The notes under the pieces: model-generated | What the model was told of the DNA's origin: nothing | The model's input: only the letters and a program-made list of their open reading frames with translations | Database searches by the model: none | DNA from: Gammaproteobacteria bacterium | Lineage (GTDB): Bacteria; Pseudomonadota; Gammaproteobacteria; Steroidobacterales; PWYM01 | Direction of reading: 5' to 3' | Length of the DNA stretch: 64,000 bases | NCBI GenBank assembly: GCA_003567475.1 | Contig: PWZL01000067.1 | Span: 1 to 64,000, forward strand | Program-made: the position numbers and the translations under genes | Shown here: positions 8,803-17,201 of the stretch, piece after piece | Layout of the letters: the number at the start of each line of letters is the position of its first letter | Numbering within the stretch: the stretch's first letter is position 1

Positions 8803-9732
8803 TCAGAGCTGATGGAGCGGGGACAGAGACTCGGCCTCGAGCAGGAACACGCCCGAACCGCCATGTTCGAATTCGAGCCAGGTGAACGGCAGCTCCGGCC
8901 AGGTGCGGGCGACGGCCTCTTCGACCTCGCCGACCTCGACCACGAGCACGCCCCCTGGGCGAAGGAACGACCCGGCATCTTGCAGGATCGCGCGGACTGA
9001 ATCCAGCCCGTCCTCCCCAGAGACCAGCGCCATGACAGGTTCGTGGGCGTACTCGGGTGGCAGGTCCTGCAGCCGTGCAGCCGGCACATAAGGCGGGTTG
9101 GACAGGATCAGGTCGTAGCGCTCGCCGACCAGCCCGGCAAAATGGTCGGAGACCACAGGCCGCACTCTCGCCTCGAGCCCGTGACGACGCACGTTCGCCG
9201 TGGCCACGGCGAGAGCATCCCGGGACAGGTCCACGGCATCCACCCGGGCCTGAGGGAACGCCATGGCCGCAGCAATGGCCAGGCAACCCGAGCCTGTTCC
9301 CAGGTCGAGCACCCGCATCACGCGCGCAGGGTCGAGCCAGGGCGCGCCCCCCGCCGCCAGAAACTCCGCCAGCGGTGAACGCGGGATCAGCACCCGCTCA
9401 TCGACCTCGAACTCGAGCCCGGCAAACCAGGCGCGGCCCACCAGATAGGCGGCCGGGCAGCGCCGTGTCAGGCGCGCAGCCAGCAGCGCCGCGAGCCGTG
9501 CGCGGGCTTTGGGCTCAAGCCGCCGCGCCGCCTCCGCCATCAGCACTTCCAGGGGCAGTCCGGTCGCACCCGCGAGCAGGATGATGGCTTCACTGTGCGG
9601 ATTGTCGGCACCATGACCGAAATGCAGTTCCGCCTGCTCCAGCCGCGTGGCCGCCCAGTCGACGGCCTCGTCGACACGGGCAGGCACCTCCTCGGCGGAG
9701 GCCTGAACAAGGCTGTCAGGGGAATCGCTCAT
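8803..9732 (-). CDS. prmB: Ribosomal protein uL3 glutamine methyltransferase
   Basis: SAM-dependent N5-methylation of a glutamine in ribosomal protein L3. The 309-residue protein has the N-terminal helical domain of the HemK/PrmB family, then a class I methyltransferase fold with [16 protein letters not shown] and the glutamine-binding NPPYV motif. The insert [19 protein letters not shown] and the neighbouring aroC point to PrmB rather than the release-factor enzyme PrmC. It is divergent from the Sco gene, with a gap of 66 bases that must carry both promoters. Confidence 0.94.
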   Translation of the reverse strand: MSDSPDSLVQASAEEVPARVDEAVDWAATRLEQAELHFGHGADNPHSEAIILLAGATGLPLEVLMAEAARRLEPKARARLAALLAARLTRRCPAAYLVGRAWFAGLEFEVDERVLIPRSPLAEFLAAGGAPWLDPARVMRVLDLGTGSGCLAIAAAMAFPQARVDAVDLSRDALAVATANVRRHGLEARVRPVVSDHFAGLVGERYDLILSNPPYVPAARLQDLPPEYAHEPVMALVSGEDGLDSVRAILQDAGSFLRPGGVLVVEVGEVEEAVARTWPELPFTWLEFEHGGSGVFLLEAESLSPLHQL

Positions 9733-9798
9733 GGCTGCAGATCAAGCCCTCGTCACACGCGCCGGGCGGCTGGTGGCGGATGATACTGCATCGGCGCT

Positions 9799-10434
9799 AT
9801 GGCAGAATCCGCGGCCATGAACCTGCCTCGTGCTCACCTGCTGATCGTTGCCGCCGCCCTGCTCGCCGCGGTGGCCGGCTTCCTGGTCTTCCGGGATGCC
9901 CCACCGGCGGCGCCGACCCAGCAGGCCGTCACCCTGCTGCCCGAGCCGCGGCCCCTGCCGGCGTTTACCCTGCTGGACCAGCACGGCGCACCGATCGACG
10001 AGCAGGCGCTGACCGGACGCTGGCAGCTGATGTTCTTCGGCTTCACCCACTGCCCCGACATCTGCCCGATGACGCTGCAGACCCTCGCCGCGGTCCGCGG
10101 ACGCTTCGACGGCCCGGACCAGCCGGGCGTCGTGTTCGTGTCCATCGATCCGGCGCGCGACGGACCCGAGATGCTCGGCGACTACCTCGCCTACTACGAC
10201 CCGGACATCATCGGCATCACCGGCGCGGAGGCCGCGGTGGCGGCGTTCGCCCGCGCACTGGGGGTGGCGGTGGTGATGGGTGAGGCCGACGCGCACGGGC
10301 ACTACGCGGTCGATCACACCACGGCCGTGTTCCTGGTCGATCCCCAGGGTCGCCTGGCCGGGCTGTTCCGGTTGCCGCACCGCGTCGATGCCATGGCCCG
10401 GGACCTGGAACGCCTCCTCGGCGCCCGCGGATGA
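9799..10434 (+). CDS. Sco1/SenC-family copper chaperone
   Basis: Thioredoxin-fold periplasmic protein that delivers copper to, or reduces, the Cu-A site of cytochrome c oxidase. The 211-residue protein has an N-terminal membrane anchor (about residues 12-30), then FGFTHCPDICPMTL with the metal-binding CPDIC pair, and the distal conserved histidine in AVDHTTAVFLVDPQG. A second in-frame ATG at 9817 would shorten the pre-anchor region by six residues, and I cannot decide between them. The stop codon overlaps the next start as ATGA, so it is coupled to the PCuAC gene. The pair suggests aa3- or ba3-type oxidase assembly encoded elsewhere. Confidence 0.92.
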   Translation: MAESAAMNLPRAHLLIVAAALLAAVAGFLVFRDAPPAAPTQQAVTLLPEPRPLPAFTLLDQHGAPIDEQALTGRWQLMFFGFTHCPDICPMTLQTLAAVRGRFDGPDQPGVVFVSIDPARDGPEMLGDYLAYYDPDIIGITGAEAAVAAFARALGVAVVMGEADAHGHYAVDHTTAVFLVDPQGRLAGLFRLPHRVDAMARDLERLLGARG

Positions 10435-10877
10435 ACCGGGCCCTGGCAGCTGCGCTGGCGGCGCTGGCCCTGCTGCTGGCAGGCTGCGCGCCCAGCCCGG
10501 ACGACGGCGTGCTGATCGAGGACGCCTGGGTGCGCGAGGCGCCGCCCGGCGCCCGGGCACTGGCCGGCTATCTGCAGCTGCGCAACCGGAGTGACGCGCC
10601 CCTCGCCCTGCTGTTTGCCAACAGTGACGCCTTCGATCGCATCGAACTTCACCAGACCCTGCACGATGACGGACGGATGCGCATGGTCGAGGTGGATCAT
10701 GTGCCCTTGCCGCCGGGCGAGACGGTGGTCTTTGCCCCTGGCGGCCTGCATCTGATGCTGTTCGCCCCCCGGGCGCCGCTGCAGGACGGCGACGCGGTGA
10801 TGATCGAACTGACTTTCAGCGACGGCACAGCGCGGGATCTGCGCTTCGAGGTGCGTGATGTCCGCGACCGACGCTGA
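10431..10877 (+). CDS. PCuAC-family periplasmic copper chaperone (lipoprotein)
   Basis: Small copper(I) carrier that works with Sco in loading oxidase copper sites. The 148-residue protein has a lipoprotein signal, ALALLLAGC, with the lipidated cysteine near residue 20. The mature domain has the family metal motif: His in ELHQTLHDDGRMRM, followed by the methionines, and later GGLHLMLF with the second His and Met. It overlaps the upstream Sco gene by four bases and the downstream psd gene by 20 bases, which implies one transcript. Confidence 0.9.
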   Translation: MNRALAAALAALALLLAGCAPSPDDGVLIEDAWVREAPPGARALAGYLQLRNRSDAPLALLFANSDAFDRIELHQTLHDDGRMRMVEVDHVPLPPGETVVFAPGGLHLMLFAPRAPLQDGDAVMIELTFSDGTARDLRFEVRDVRDRR

Positions 10878-11772
10878 CCCGGCGACCCGGTCGCCGGTGC
10901 CGGACACCCCGCGGCTGCGTGAACGCGCTTTCCTGGCGCTGCAGCACCTGTTGCCCCGCCGGCGACTCAGTGCCCTGGTCCATCGCCTGGCGCGCAGCCG
11001 GAAACCCTGGCTGAAAAACCTGCTGATTCGCGGCTTCATGCGCTATTTCAGGATCTCGCTGGAGGACGCCGAAGTCCGCCAGGCCGAGGGCTTTGTGAGC
11101 TTCAATGCATTCTTCACGCGCGCGCTGGTGGCGGGGGCGCGCCCGCTGCCGGAAGACCCGGACGTCATCGTATCGCCGGCCGACGGCCGGCTCTATCATG
11201 CCGCCACGCTGGACGGCGACCGCATGCTGCAGGCCAAGGGCCACGACTACTCACTGGCGGCCCTGCTGGCCGATCATCCGCGCGCGGCGGCGCTCGCCGA
11301 CGGCCTGGCCCTCACGATCTACCTGGCGCCCTACAACTACCACCGGTTCCACATGCCGCTGGATGGACAGCTGGTGGCGATGAGTCACGTGCCCGGCGAC
11401 CTGTTCAGCGTCAATGAGACCACCGCCCGCCTGCTGCCTGGACTGTTCGCGCGTAACGAGCGGGTGGTCTGTCACTTCGACACCGATTGCGGCCCGGTCG
11501 CGGTGGTGCTGGTCGGCGCCCTGAACGTCGGCAGCATCGAGACCGTGTGGGCAGGCGAAGTCACCGGTTGGGGCGGGCGCGAGGTCCGCCACTATGATTA
11601 CGCCGCACAGGGTGGGGTCCGGCTCGCCCGCGGTGAGGAACTCGGCCGGTTCAACATGGGCTCGACCGTCATCGTGGTGCTGCCACGCGGCGGGGCGCAA
11701 GTCGACGGGGACGTGGTCGCTGGACAGGTCGTGCGGGTCGGCCAGGCGCTCGCACGACGCCACCGCGGATGA
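10858..11772 (+). CDS. psd: Phosphatidylserine decarboxylase proenzyme
   Basis: Makes phosphatidylethanolamine from phosphatidylserine at the inner membrane. The 304-residue precursor shows SPADGR, the YLAPYNYHRFHMP block with the catalytic histidine, and near the C-terminus FNMGSTVIV. Self-cleavage before the serine of the GST motif should generate the pyruvoyl group. The usual residue before GST is Leu; here it is Met, which should be tolerated. ATG 10858 is preceded directly by an in-frame GTG. The gene overlaps PCuAC upstream and epmA downstream (ATGA). Confidence 0.96.
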   Translation: MSATDADPATRSPVPDTPRLRERAFLALQHLLPRRRLSALVHRLARSRKPWLKNLLIRGFMRYFRISLEDAEVRQAEGFVSFNAFFTRALVAGARPLPEDPDVIVSPADGRLYHAATLDGDRMLQAKGHDYSLAALLADHPRAAALADGLALTIYLAPYNYHRFHMPLDGQLVAMSHVPGDLFSVNETTARLLPGLFARNERVVCHFDTDCGPVAVVLVGALNVGSIETVWAGEVTGWGGREVRHYDYAAQGGVRLARGEELGRFNMGSTVIVVLPRGGAQVDGDVVAGQVVRVGQALARRHRG

Positions 11773-12725
11773 CCCTCGCGGGGGTGGCGCCACGCGCGCT
11801 GCTGCGCCGACGCAGCGCCCTGCTCGCTCGACTGCGGGACTTTTTCGCCCGCCGCGGCGTCCTGGAAGTCGACACGCCGCTGCTCGCCGCGACCACCACG
11901 CCGGACCCGGCGATCGCCAGCCTCGAAGTGGTGAGTCCCCTGCAGCCCGACTGGCGCGGCTACCTGCAGACCTCGCCGGAGTTTGCGATGAAGCGCCTGC
12001 TGGCCGGCGGCAGCGGCGACATCTACCAGCTCGGCCATGTCTTCCGCGATGGTGAGGCCGGGCGCCGGCACCTGCGGGAGTTCACGCTGCTCGAGTGGTA
12101 CCGGCTCGGTTACGATGAACACCGCCTCATGGACGAGGTCGCCGAACTGCTGGCGGCACTGCTGCCCGACGCGGCCACCGGCGGCGAGCGGCTGAGCTAC
12201 CGCGCCGCCTTCGAGCGGGCCACCGGCGTCGACCCGCTGGCGGCCGATGCCCAGGCACTGTCGCGCTGCCTGACCGCGGCCGGGGTCGAGGTGCCGCCAG
12301 GGCTGCCCCTGCGGGCACGGCTGGATCTGGCCATGGGCACGCTGGTGATTCCTGGCCTCGGCCATGCCGGGCCCTGCTTTGTTCATGACTACCCGGCCGA
12401 CCAGGCGGCACTCGCAGCGATCAACCCCGGGGAACCTCCGACCGCGGCGCGCTTCGAAGTGTTTCTTGCCGGCCTCGAACTCGGCAATGGCTTTCGCGAA
12501 CTCACCGATGCCCGCGAGCAGCGCCGGCGCTTCGAGCAGGAACGGACCTGGCGGGCAGCGCAGGGGTGGCCGGTACCGCCACTGGACGAAGCGCTGCTCG
12601 CCGCGCTGGCTGCCGGGCTGCCGGCCTGTGCAGGGGTGGCCATGGGTGTGGACCGGCTGTTGATGCTGGCCCTGGAAACCGACGACATCCGGCAGGTGGT
12701 GCCGGTGGAGCCCGATGATGTTTGA
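11769..12725 (+). CDS. epmA: Elongation factor P--(R)-beta-lysine ligase
   Basis: Truncated lysyl-tRNA-synthetase paralogue (PoxA/GenX) that attaches (R)-beta-lysine to a lysine of EF-P. The 318-residue protein consists of the class II catalytic core only, with no anticodon-binding domain. It shows EVDTPLL, the YLQTSPEFAMKRLL block, YQLGHVFRDGEAG, HLREFTLLEWYR and the final motif GVAMGVDRLLML. efp and the aminomutase gene epmB lie within 2 kb, so all three parts of the pathway are here. It overlaps psd by four bases and the next gene by 11 bases. Confidence 0.96.
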   Translation: MTLAGVAPRALLRRRSALLARLRDFFARRGVLEVDTPLLAATTTPDPAIASLEVVSPLQPDWRGYLQTSPEFAMKRLLAGGSGDIYQLGHVFRDGEAGRRHLREFTLLEWYRLGYDEHRLMDEVAELLAALLPDAATGGERLSYRAAFERATGVDPLAADAQALSRCLTAAGVEVPPGLPLRARLDLAMGTLVIPGLGHAGPCFVHDYPADQAALAAINPGEPPTAARFEVFLAGLELGNGFRELTDAREQRRRFEQERTWRAAQGWPVPPLDEALLAALAAGLPACAGVAMGVDRLLMLALETDDIRQVVPVEPDDV

Positions 12726-13221
12726 CAGCGACTTCGAGACCGCTCGCCTGCCGCGCGGCGACTATGCCCCGCTGCTGTCGCAGCTCGACGGCCTGCTCGC
12801 CGGTGAAGCCGACCTCGGCGCCAACGCCGCGAACCTGGCAGCGCTGGCTTTCCACGCCCTGCCCGATATCAACTGGTTGGGCTGCTACTGGCTGCGCGGC
12901 GACACCCTGGTGGTCGGCGCCTTCCAGGGCCGACCGGCCTGCACCCGCATCGCCCTCGGCCAGGGCGTCTGCGGGACGGCGGCGGCGCGGCGGGAGACGG
13001 TGATCGTCGAGGACGTCCACGCCTTCCCGGGCCACATCGCCTGCGATCCGGCCTCACGCTCGGAGATCGTCGTGCCGCTGATCCGCGGGGACCGGCTGCT
13101 CGGGGTGCTGGATGTCGACAGCCCACTGCCGGCGCGTTTCGATGCGCGCGACCGGACAGGTCTGGAGGCGATGGCGGCGCGCCTGCTGGCCGCCTCGGGC
13201 GAGGCCCCGCCGCTGCCCTGA
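12715..13221 (+). CDS. msrC: Free methionine-(R)-sulfoxide reductase (GAF domain)
   Basis: Reduces free L-methionine-(R)-sulfoxide. The 168-residue protein is a single GAF domain with the three cysteines expected of fRMsr enzymes: ACTRIALGQGVCGTAA supplies two and HIACDPASRSEIVVP the third, the resolving or catalytic pair. The end motif LGVLDVDSP is also typical. The start overlaps the end of epmA by 11 bases (ATG at 12715 or 12718). It is the last gene of a five-gene overlapping run and faces efp convergently. Confidence 0.93.
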   Translation: MMFDSDFETARLPRGDYAPLLSQLDGLLAGEADLGANAANLAALAFHALPDINWLGCYWLRGDTLVVGAFQGRPACTRIALGQGVCGTAAARRETVIVEDVHAFPGHIACDPASRSEIVVPLIRGDRLLGVLDVDSPLPARFDARDRTGLEAMAARLLAASGEAPPLP

Positions 13222-13222
13222 A

Positions 13223-13259
13223 GCCGCGCTGAAGCCCCTCGAGGTGTGGCCTGCGCGGC
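13223..13259. terminator. Possible bidirectional terminator between msrC and efp
   Basis: Seven-base perfect arms GCCGCGC (13223-13229) and GCGCGGC (13253-13259) flank a 23-base loop in the 43-base gap between two convergent genes. There is no U-tract on either strand, so this would be a weak or Rho-assisted terminator at best. Confidence 0.3.
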
Positions 13260-13264
13260 GTCGC

Positions 13265-13834
13265 TCAGCCTTTCACACGCGAGACGTATTCGCGACTGCG
13301 TGTATCGACGCGGATGACTTCCCCTTCCTCGAGGAACAGCGGCACGCGCACCGTCGCGCCGGTCTCGAGCTTCGCCGGCTTCACCCCCCCCTGGGCGGTG
13401 TCACCGCGCACCCCCGGATCGGTCTCAACAATGCGCAGTTCGACGAAGTTCGGCGCGGCGACCTGCAGCGGCACGCCGTTCCAGAGGGTGACGCGACACA
13501 GGTCGCCGTCTTTCAGAAAATCCGCCGCCTCTTCCACACAGTTGGCATCGGCACTGAACTGCTCGAAGGTGTCGGGCACCATGAAATGCCAGAACTCCCC
13601 GTCGGTGTAGAGATACTGCATGTCGGTCTCATGCACGTCCGCTGACGCCACCGTCTCGTTGGACTTGAAGGTCTTGTCGACCACCCGGCCGGTCTTGAGA
13701 TTGCGGATGCGCACGCGATTGAACGCCTGGCCCTTGCCCGGCTTCACGAATTCATTCTCGACGATCGTGCAGGGATCGCCGTCAATGAGTATTTTCAAGC
13801 CGGCGCGGAATTCGTTGGTACTGTAGCTGGCCAT
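13265..13834 (-). CDS. efp: Translation elongation factor P
   Basis: Rescues ribosomes stalled at polyproline. The 189-residue, three-domain protein matches EF-P over its whole length. The domain I loop reads [10 protein letters not shown], placing the modified lysine at residue 34, the lysine targeted by EpmA in E. coli. The domain III signature TDPGVRGDT and the end [12 protein letters not shown] are present. It is divergent from epmB (69-base gap) and convergent with msrC. The lysine at the loop tip plus both modification enzymes nearby indicates a beta-lysylated rather than rhamnosylated EF-P. Confidence 0.98.
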   Translation of the reverse strand: MASYSTNEFRAGLKILIDGDPCTIVENEFVKPGKGQAFNRVRIRNLKTGRVVDKTFKSNETVASADVHETDMQYLYTDGEFWHFMVPDTFEQFSADANCVEEAADFLKDGDLCRVTLWNGVPLQVAAPNFVELRIVETDPGVRGDTAQGGVKPAKLETGATVRVPLFLEEGEVIRVDTRSREYVSRVKG

Positions 13835-13903
13835 TCAGGTGCCCCGTTGAGCTGACTGGCCCTATGATAGCAGGCCCTCGCGCAGACTCCGCAGCCCTCC
13901 GCC

Positions 13904-14959
13904 ATGTCCGATCCCGCCATGCCATCGACTCTCGACTCCAGGACCCCCACCGCGCAGCCCGCCCGCACACCGGTGGCTGCGACCGACTGGCAGCTGGCCA
14001 TGCAGTCCGCCATCCGCAGCCTCGACGTCCTGCTCGCAGCCCTGTCGCTGTCGCCGCGGGACGTCGCCGTCAGCGCCGCCGCCGCCGAGCAGTTCCCCGT
14101 CCTGGTGACGCCGTCGATGCTGGCGCGCATGCGCCGCGGTGATCCGCGGGATCCGCTGCTGCTGCAGTTCCTGCCACGGCTGGAGGAAACCCTGCCCCAG
14201 CCTGCCGGCTATCGCGGCGATCCGCTGGACGAGCGCACCGCGCTGCGGGGTGAGGGCCTGCTGCAGAAGTATGCGGGTCGACTGCTGGCCGTCGCGACGG
14301 GGGCGTGTGCGGTCCATTGCCGCTACTGCTTTCGTCGGCACTTTCCCTACAGCGAACAACAGGCCAGCGCCGGCCGATGGCAGGGGGTGCTCACGCGACT
14401 GCGCGAGGACCCGTCGCTGCACGAGCTGATTCTGAGCGGTGGCGACCCGCTGATGCTCACGGATCGTCGGCTCGCCGACCTGCTCGAACCGCTGGCCGGC
14501 ATCGCGACCCTGCGTCGTCTGCGGATTCACACCCGTCTGCCGGTGGTCCTGCCAGCGCGCATCGATGCCAGTCTGACCGCGCTGCTCGCCGGCTTCCCCG
14601 GTACCCTGGTGGTGGTGGTCCATGTCAACCACCCGCGGGAACTCGATGCAGCAGCGGGCACTGCCCTGTGCCGGCTCCGGCAGGCCGGCGCACTGCTGTT
14701 CAACCAGGCGGTGCTGCTGCGCGGCATCAATGATGATCTGGCGACCCAGATGGCACTCTGGCAGACCCTCGCCGACACCGGCGTCATGCCCTATTACCTG
14801 CACCTGCTGGACCCGGTCGCGGGCGCTGCGCACTTCGACGTCCCCGAATCCGAGGCGCGTACCCTGATCAGCGCGCTGCGCGAACGCCTGCCCGGTTACC
14901 TGGTCCCCCGGCTGGCCCGAGAAGTGCCCGGCGAGCCGGCAAAAACCGTGCTGGCCTGA
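13904..14959 (+). CDS. epmB: EF-P beta-lysylation protein, lysine 2,3-aminomutase family
   Basis: Radical SAM, PLP-dependent enzyme that converts (S)-alpha-lysine to (R)-beta-lysine for EpmA. The 351-residue protein has the radical SAM cluster motif CAVHCRYC (CxxxCxxC), followed by FRRHFPY and SGGDPLML. The C-terminal region has VMPYYLHLLDPVAGAAHF. It is shorter than catabolic lysine 2,3-aminomutases, as EpmB proteins are. The start at 13904 (an alternative ATG at 13919) has only a poor ribosome-binding site. It is divergent from its substrate gene efp. Confidence 0.95.
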   Translation: MSDPAMPSTLDSRTPTAQPARTPVAATDWQLAMQSAIRSLDVLLAALSLSPRDVAVSAAAAEQFPVLVTPSMLARMRRGDPRDPLLLQFLPRLEETLPQPAGYRGDPLDERTALRGEGLLQKYAGRLLAVATGACAVHCRYCFRRHFPYSEQQASAGRWQGVLTRLREDPSLHELILSGGDPLMLTDRRLADLLEPLAGIATLRRLRIHTRLPVVLPARIDASLTALLAGFPGTLVVVVHVNHPRELDAAAGTALCRLRQAGALLFNQAVLLRGINDDLATQMALWQTLADTGVMPYYLHLLDPVAGAAHFDVPESEARTLISALRERLPGYLVPRLAREVPGEPAKTVLA

Positions 14960-15074
14960 GCGTCGAAAACGGAACGGGTTCACAAAGCTGTGGACTGCGT
15001 CGCGGTCCCCGCCACCCTGCACTGCCAGACTTTCGGCCTGTCCCCATGGTGCCGGTTCCACGGCGCCACTGGCC

Positions 15075-17165
15075 ATGGAGTCCAATGTCTTGAACAGCCA
15101 GGTCGGCGTCCCGGTCATCGTCCTGACACGCAAGCAGGATCACGTCGAAGCCATCAATCGCGGTCTGCGCGACGCTCGCCACCCCGCGCACTGCAGCTGG
15201 CTGTCCGATCCCAGTGAACTGGCGGATGCCCTGGTGCAGATCGCCCCGGAACTGATGCTGTATTTCGCGGATGAGTTCCCTGGAGGCGTCGCGGCGATCG
15301 CGACGACCCGAGACCACGCCACACCAGGGCTGCCGCTGGTGTGCGTCCGCCGCAGCGTCGACGAATCGGCCATTGCCCGCGACCTCGCTGCCGGCGCGCA
15401 GGACACCCTTTCACTGGCCCACACCCGGCGGCTGCAGGCCGTGGCCTCCCGTGAGTTGCGGGCCTATCGCCTCGAGCGGGCACTGAACACGACCCAGCGC
15501 TCAGCGAGCCGCTACCGCCAGCAGCTCCAGGCGTTCATGGAGGGTTCGGCGGACGCCATTGCCACCGTGCAGGAAGGCATCGTCGTGGAGGTCAATCCCG
15601 CGTGGCTGGAACTCTTCGGCTATGCCGAAGAGGAGGCCCTGGTCGGTCAACCGCTCATGGACCTGTTCGAGTCCGGCAGCCACACCGCACTCAAGGGTGC
15701 GCTGGTCGCAGCCATGCAGGGCAAATGGGAGGACCAGTCTTTACGCGCCCAGGCGGCGACGTCGGACGGCTCCGCGCTCACGCTGGAGCTGCAACTCGAA
15801 GCCGCGAGTTTCGATGGTGACGCCGCCGTACAGCTGACCGTCCCGAGGGCACACCGCGACGACGACAACCCGGGCACCCTGGTCGCCGAGATGGTGCAGA
15901 AAGATGCCGTGACCGGTCTGTACCACCGACGAGCGTTGCTGGAGGCCATGGGCACGCGTCTGGAACAGCCGAGTCGCGGCGGGGTCCGCGTGCTGGTCTG
16001 GCTGCGGCCGGACAAGCTGCTCGAGCTGCGTATCGGCCTCGGTCCGCTGGCCACCGAGACCCTGCTCGACCGCCTGGCCTGTCTGCTCGCCGCCGCGCTG
16101 GGGCCGTCCGACCTGGCCGGGCGAATCACCGGTAACGGCCTGGCCGTACTGCTGGAGCGAGGCACACTGCGAGACTGTCAGGCCTGGACGGAAAACCTGC
16201 TGCAAAGCATTGCGGGCGAAGTCTTCGAAATCGGCGAACAGTCGTTATCGCTGACCTGCAGCGCCGGCCTGGCCCTGGCCGGCCGCCAGACCGCCACCCT
16301 CGACAGCCTGCTCGACGTGGCCGAGCGCTGCTGCCGGGAAGCGCGCGCGCGGGGCAACTGCCTGCGTGTCCCTGAGGCGGTGGCCGACGACACCCGAGCC
16401 ATGGAACAGGATCAGCTGTGGGTGCGGCGGATCAAGGCCGCCTTGCTGGAAAACCGCTTCCGGCTGGTTCATCAGCCGATCGTCAGCCTCCAGGACAGTC
16501 ACCAGGGGCTTTACGATCTGCTGGTGCGGATGGTGGACGAAGCCGGCGAGGAGATCCTGCCCGGTGAGTTCCTGCCCGCCGCGCAACGGCACAAGCTGAT
16601 GAAGAACATCGACCGTTGGGTGATCGGCGCTGCGGTCACCTTCGCCTTGAGTCGTAAACCTTCGCGGATCTTCATCAGGCTTTCCGCCGACAGTGTCCTC
16701 GACGACACTCTGCCGAAATGGCTGCAACACCAGTTGCGGACCGCAGGTGCGCCCCCGCAGCGTCTCTGTTTCCAGCTCACCGAAGAGCTCTGCCACCAAT
16801 ATCTCAAGCAGGCCAAGCGAGTCGCCGAGGCGCTGCGCAAGATCGGCTGTCAGTTTGCCGTCGATCATTTCGGGATTGGCCGCGATCCGCTTCAGGTGCT
16901 CCACCACCTGCCCATGCATTACGTCAAGATCGACGGCTCGCTGATGCAGGGGCTGGCCGGGAACGATGCCCTGCAGCAACAGGTCCGCACCCTGGTCGCC
17001 GCGGCCCGTGACCACAAGGTCCTGACCATCGCCGAGCGGGTCGAGGATGCCAACACCATGGCCGTGCTGTTCCAGATCGGTGTCAGCTACATGCAGGGCC
17101 ATTATGTCCAGGAACCGGAAGTCGTCCTCGAGGACGATACCAGCATGCTCCGTACCATCGCCTGA
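15075..17165 (+). CDS. FimX-like protein: receiver-like, PAS, degenerate GGDEF and degenerate EAL domains
   Basis: A 696-residue multidomain protein with the same order and size as FimX, the c-di-GMP receptor that controls type IV pilus assembly and twitching. Segments: receiver-like fold (about 1-125), PAS (about 150-265), GGDEF-like (about 275-440), EAL-like (about 455-690). The GGDEF signature is replaced by TGNGLAVLL, and no active-site half remains. In the EAL domain the EAL motif is YDLLVR, the asparagine strand reads IRLSADS, and the usual DDFG is DHFGIG. FQLTEE, VKIDGS and AERVED are retained. Both domains are therefore probably catalytically dead, with the EAL a likely ligand sensor. 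It begins 115 bases after epmB and is followed closely by a FimV-like gene. Confidence 0.85.
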   Translation: MESNVLNSQVGVPVIVLTRKQDHVEAINRGLRDARHPAHCSWLSDPSELADALVQIAPELMLYFADEFPGGVAAIATTRDHATPGLPLVCVRRSVDESAIARDLAAGAQDTLSLAHTRRLQAVASRELRAYRLERALNTTQRSASRYRQQLQAFMEGSADAIATVQEGIVVEVNPAWLELFGYAEEEALVGQPLMDLFESGSHTALKGALVAAMQGKWEDQSLRAQAATSDGSALTLELQLEAASFDGDAAVQLTVPRAHRDDDNPGTLVAEMVQKDAVTGLYHRRALLEAMGTRLEQPSRGGVRVLVWLRPDKLLELRIGLGPLATETLLDRLACLLAAALGPSDLAGRITGNGLAVLLERGTLRDCQAWTENLLQSIAGEVFEIGEQSLSLTCSAGLALAGRQTATLDSLLDVAERCCREARARGNCLRVPEAVADDTRAMEQDQLWVRRIKAALLENRFRLVHQPIVSLQDSHQGLYDLLVRMVDEAGEEILPGEFLPAAQRHKLMKNIDRWVIGAAVTFALSRKPSRIFIRLSADSVLDDTLPKWLQHQLRTAGAPPQRLCFQLTEELCHQYLKQAKRVAEALRKIGCQFAVDHFGIGRDPLQVLHHLPMHYVKIDGSLMQGLAGNDALQQQVRTLVAAARDHKVLTIAERVEDANTMAVLFQIGVSYMQGHYVQEPEVVLEDDTSMLRTIA

Positions 17166-17201
17166 GCTGGCAGGCGCAGCAAGCGACAGGAAGATCGTGT
17201 G

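Noticed and set aside
8795-9286. A 164-residue N-terminal extension of AroC in the open frame
   Set aside because: The extension lies inside prmB in another frame and has no homology; chorismate synthase starts at MSGNTFGK.
13835-13903. Riboswitch or small RNA between efp and epmB
   Set aside because: The 69-base gap is barely enough for two divergent promoters and shows no clear stem-loop structure.
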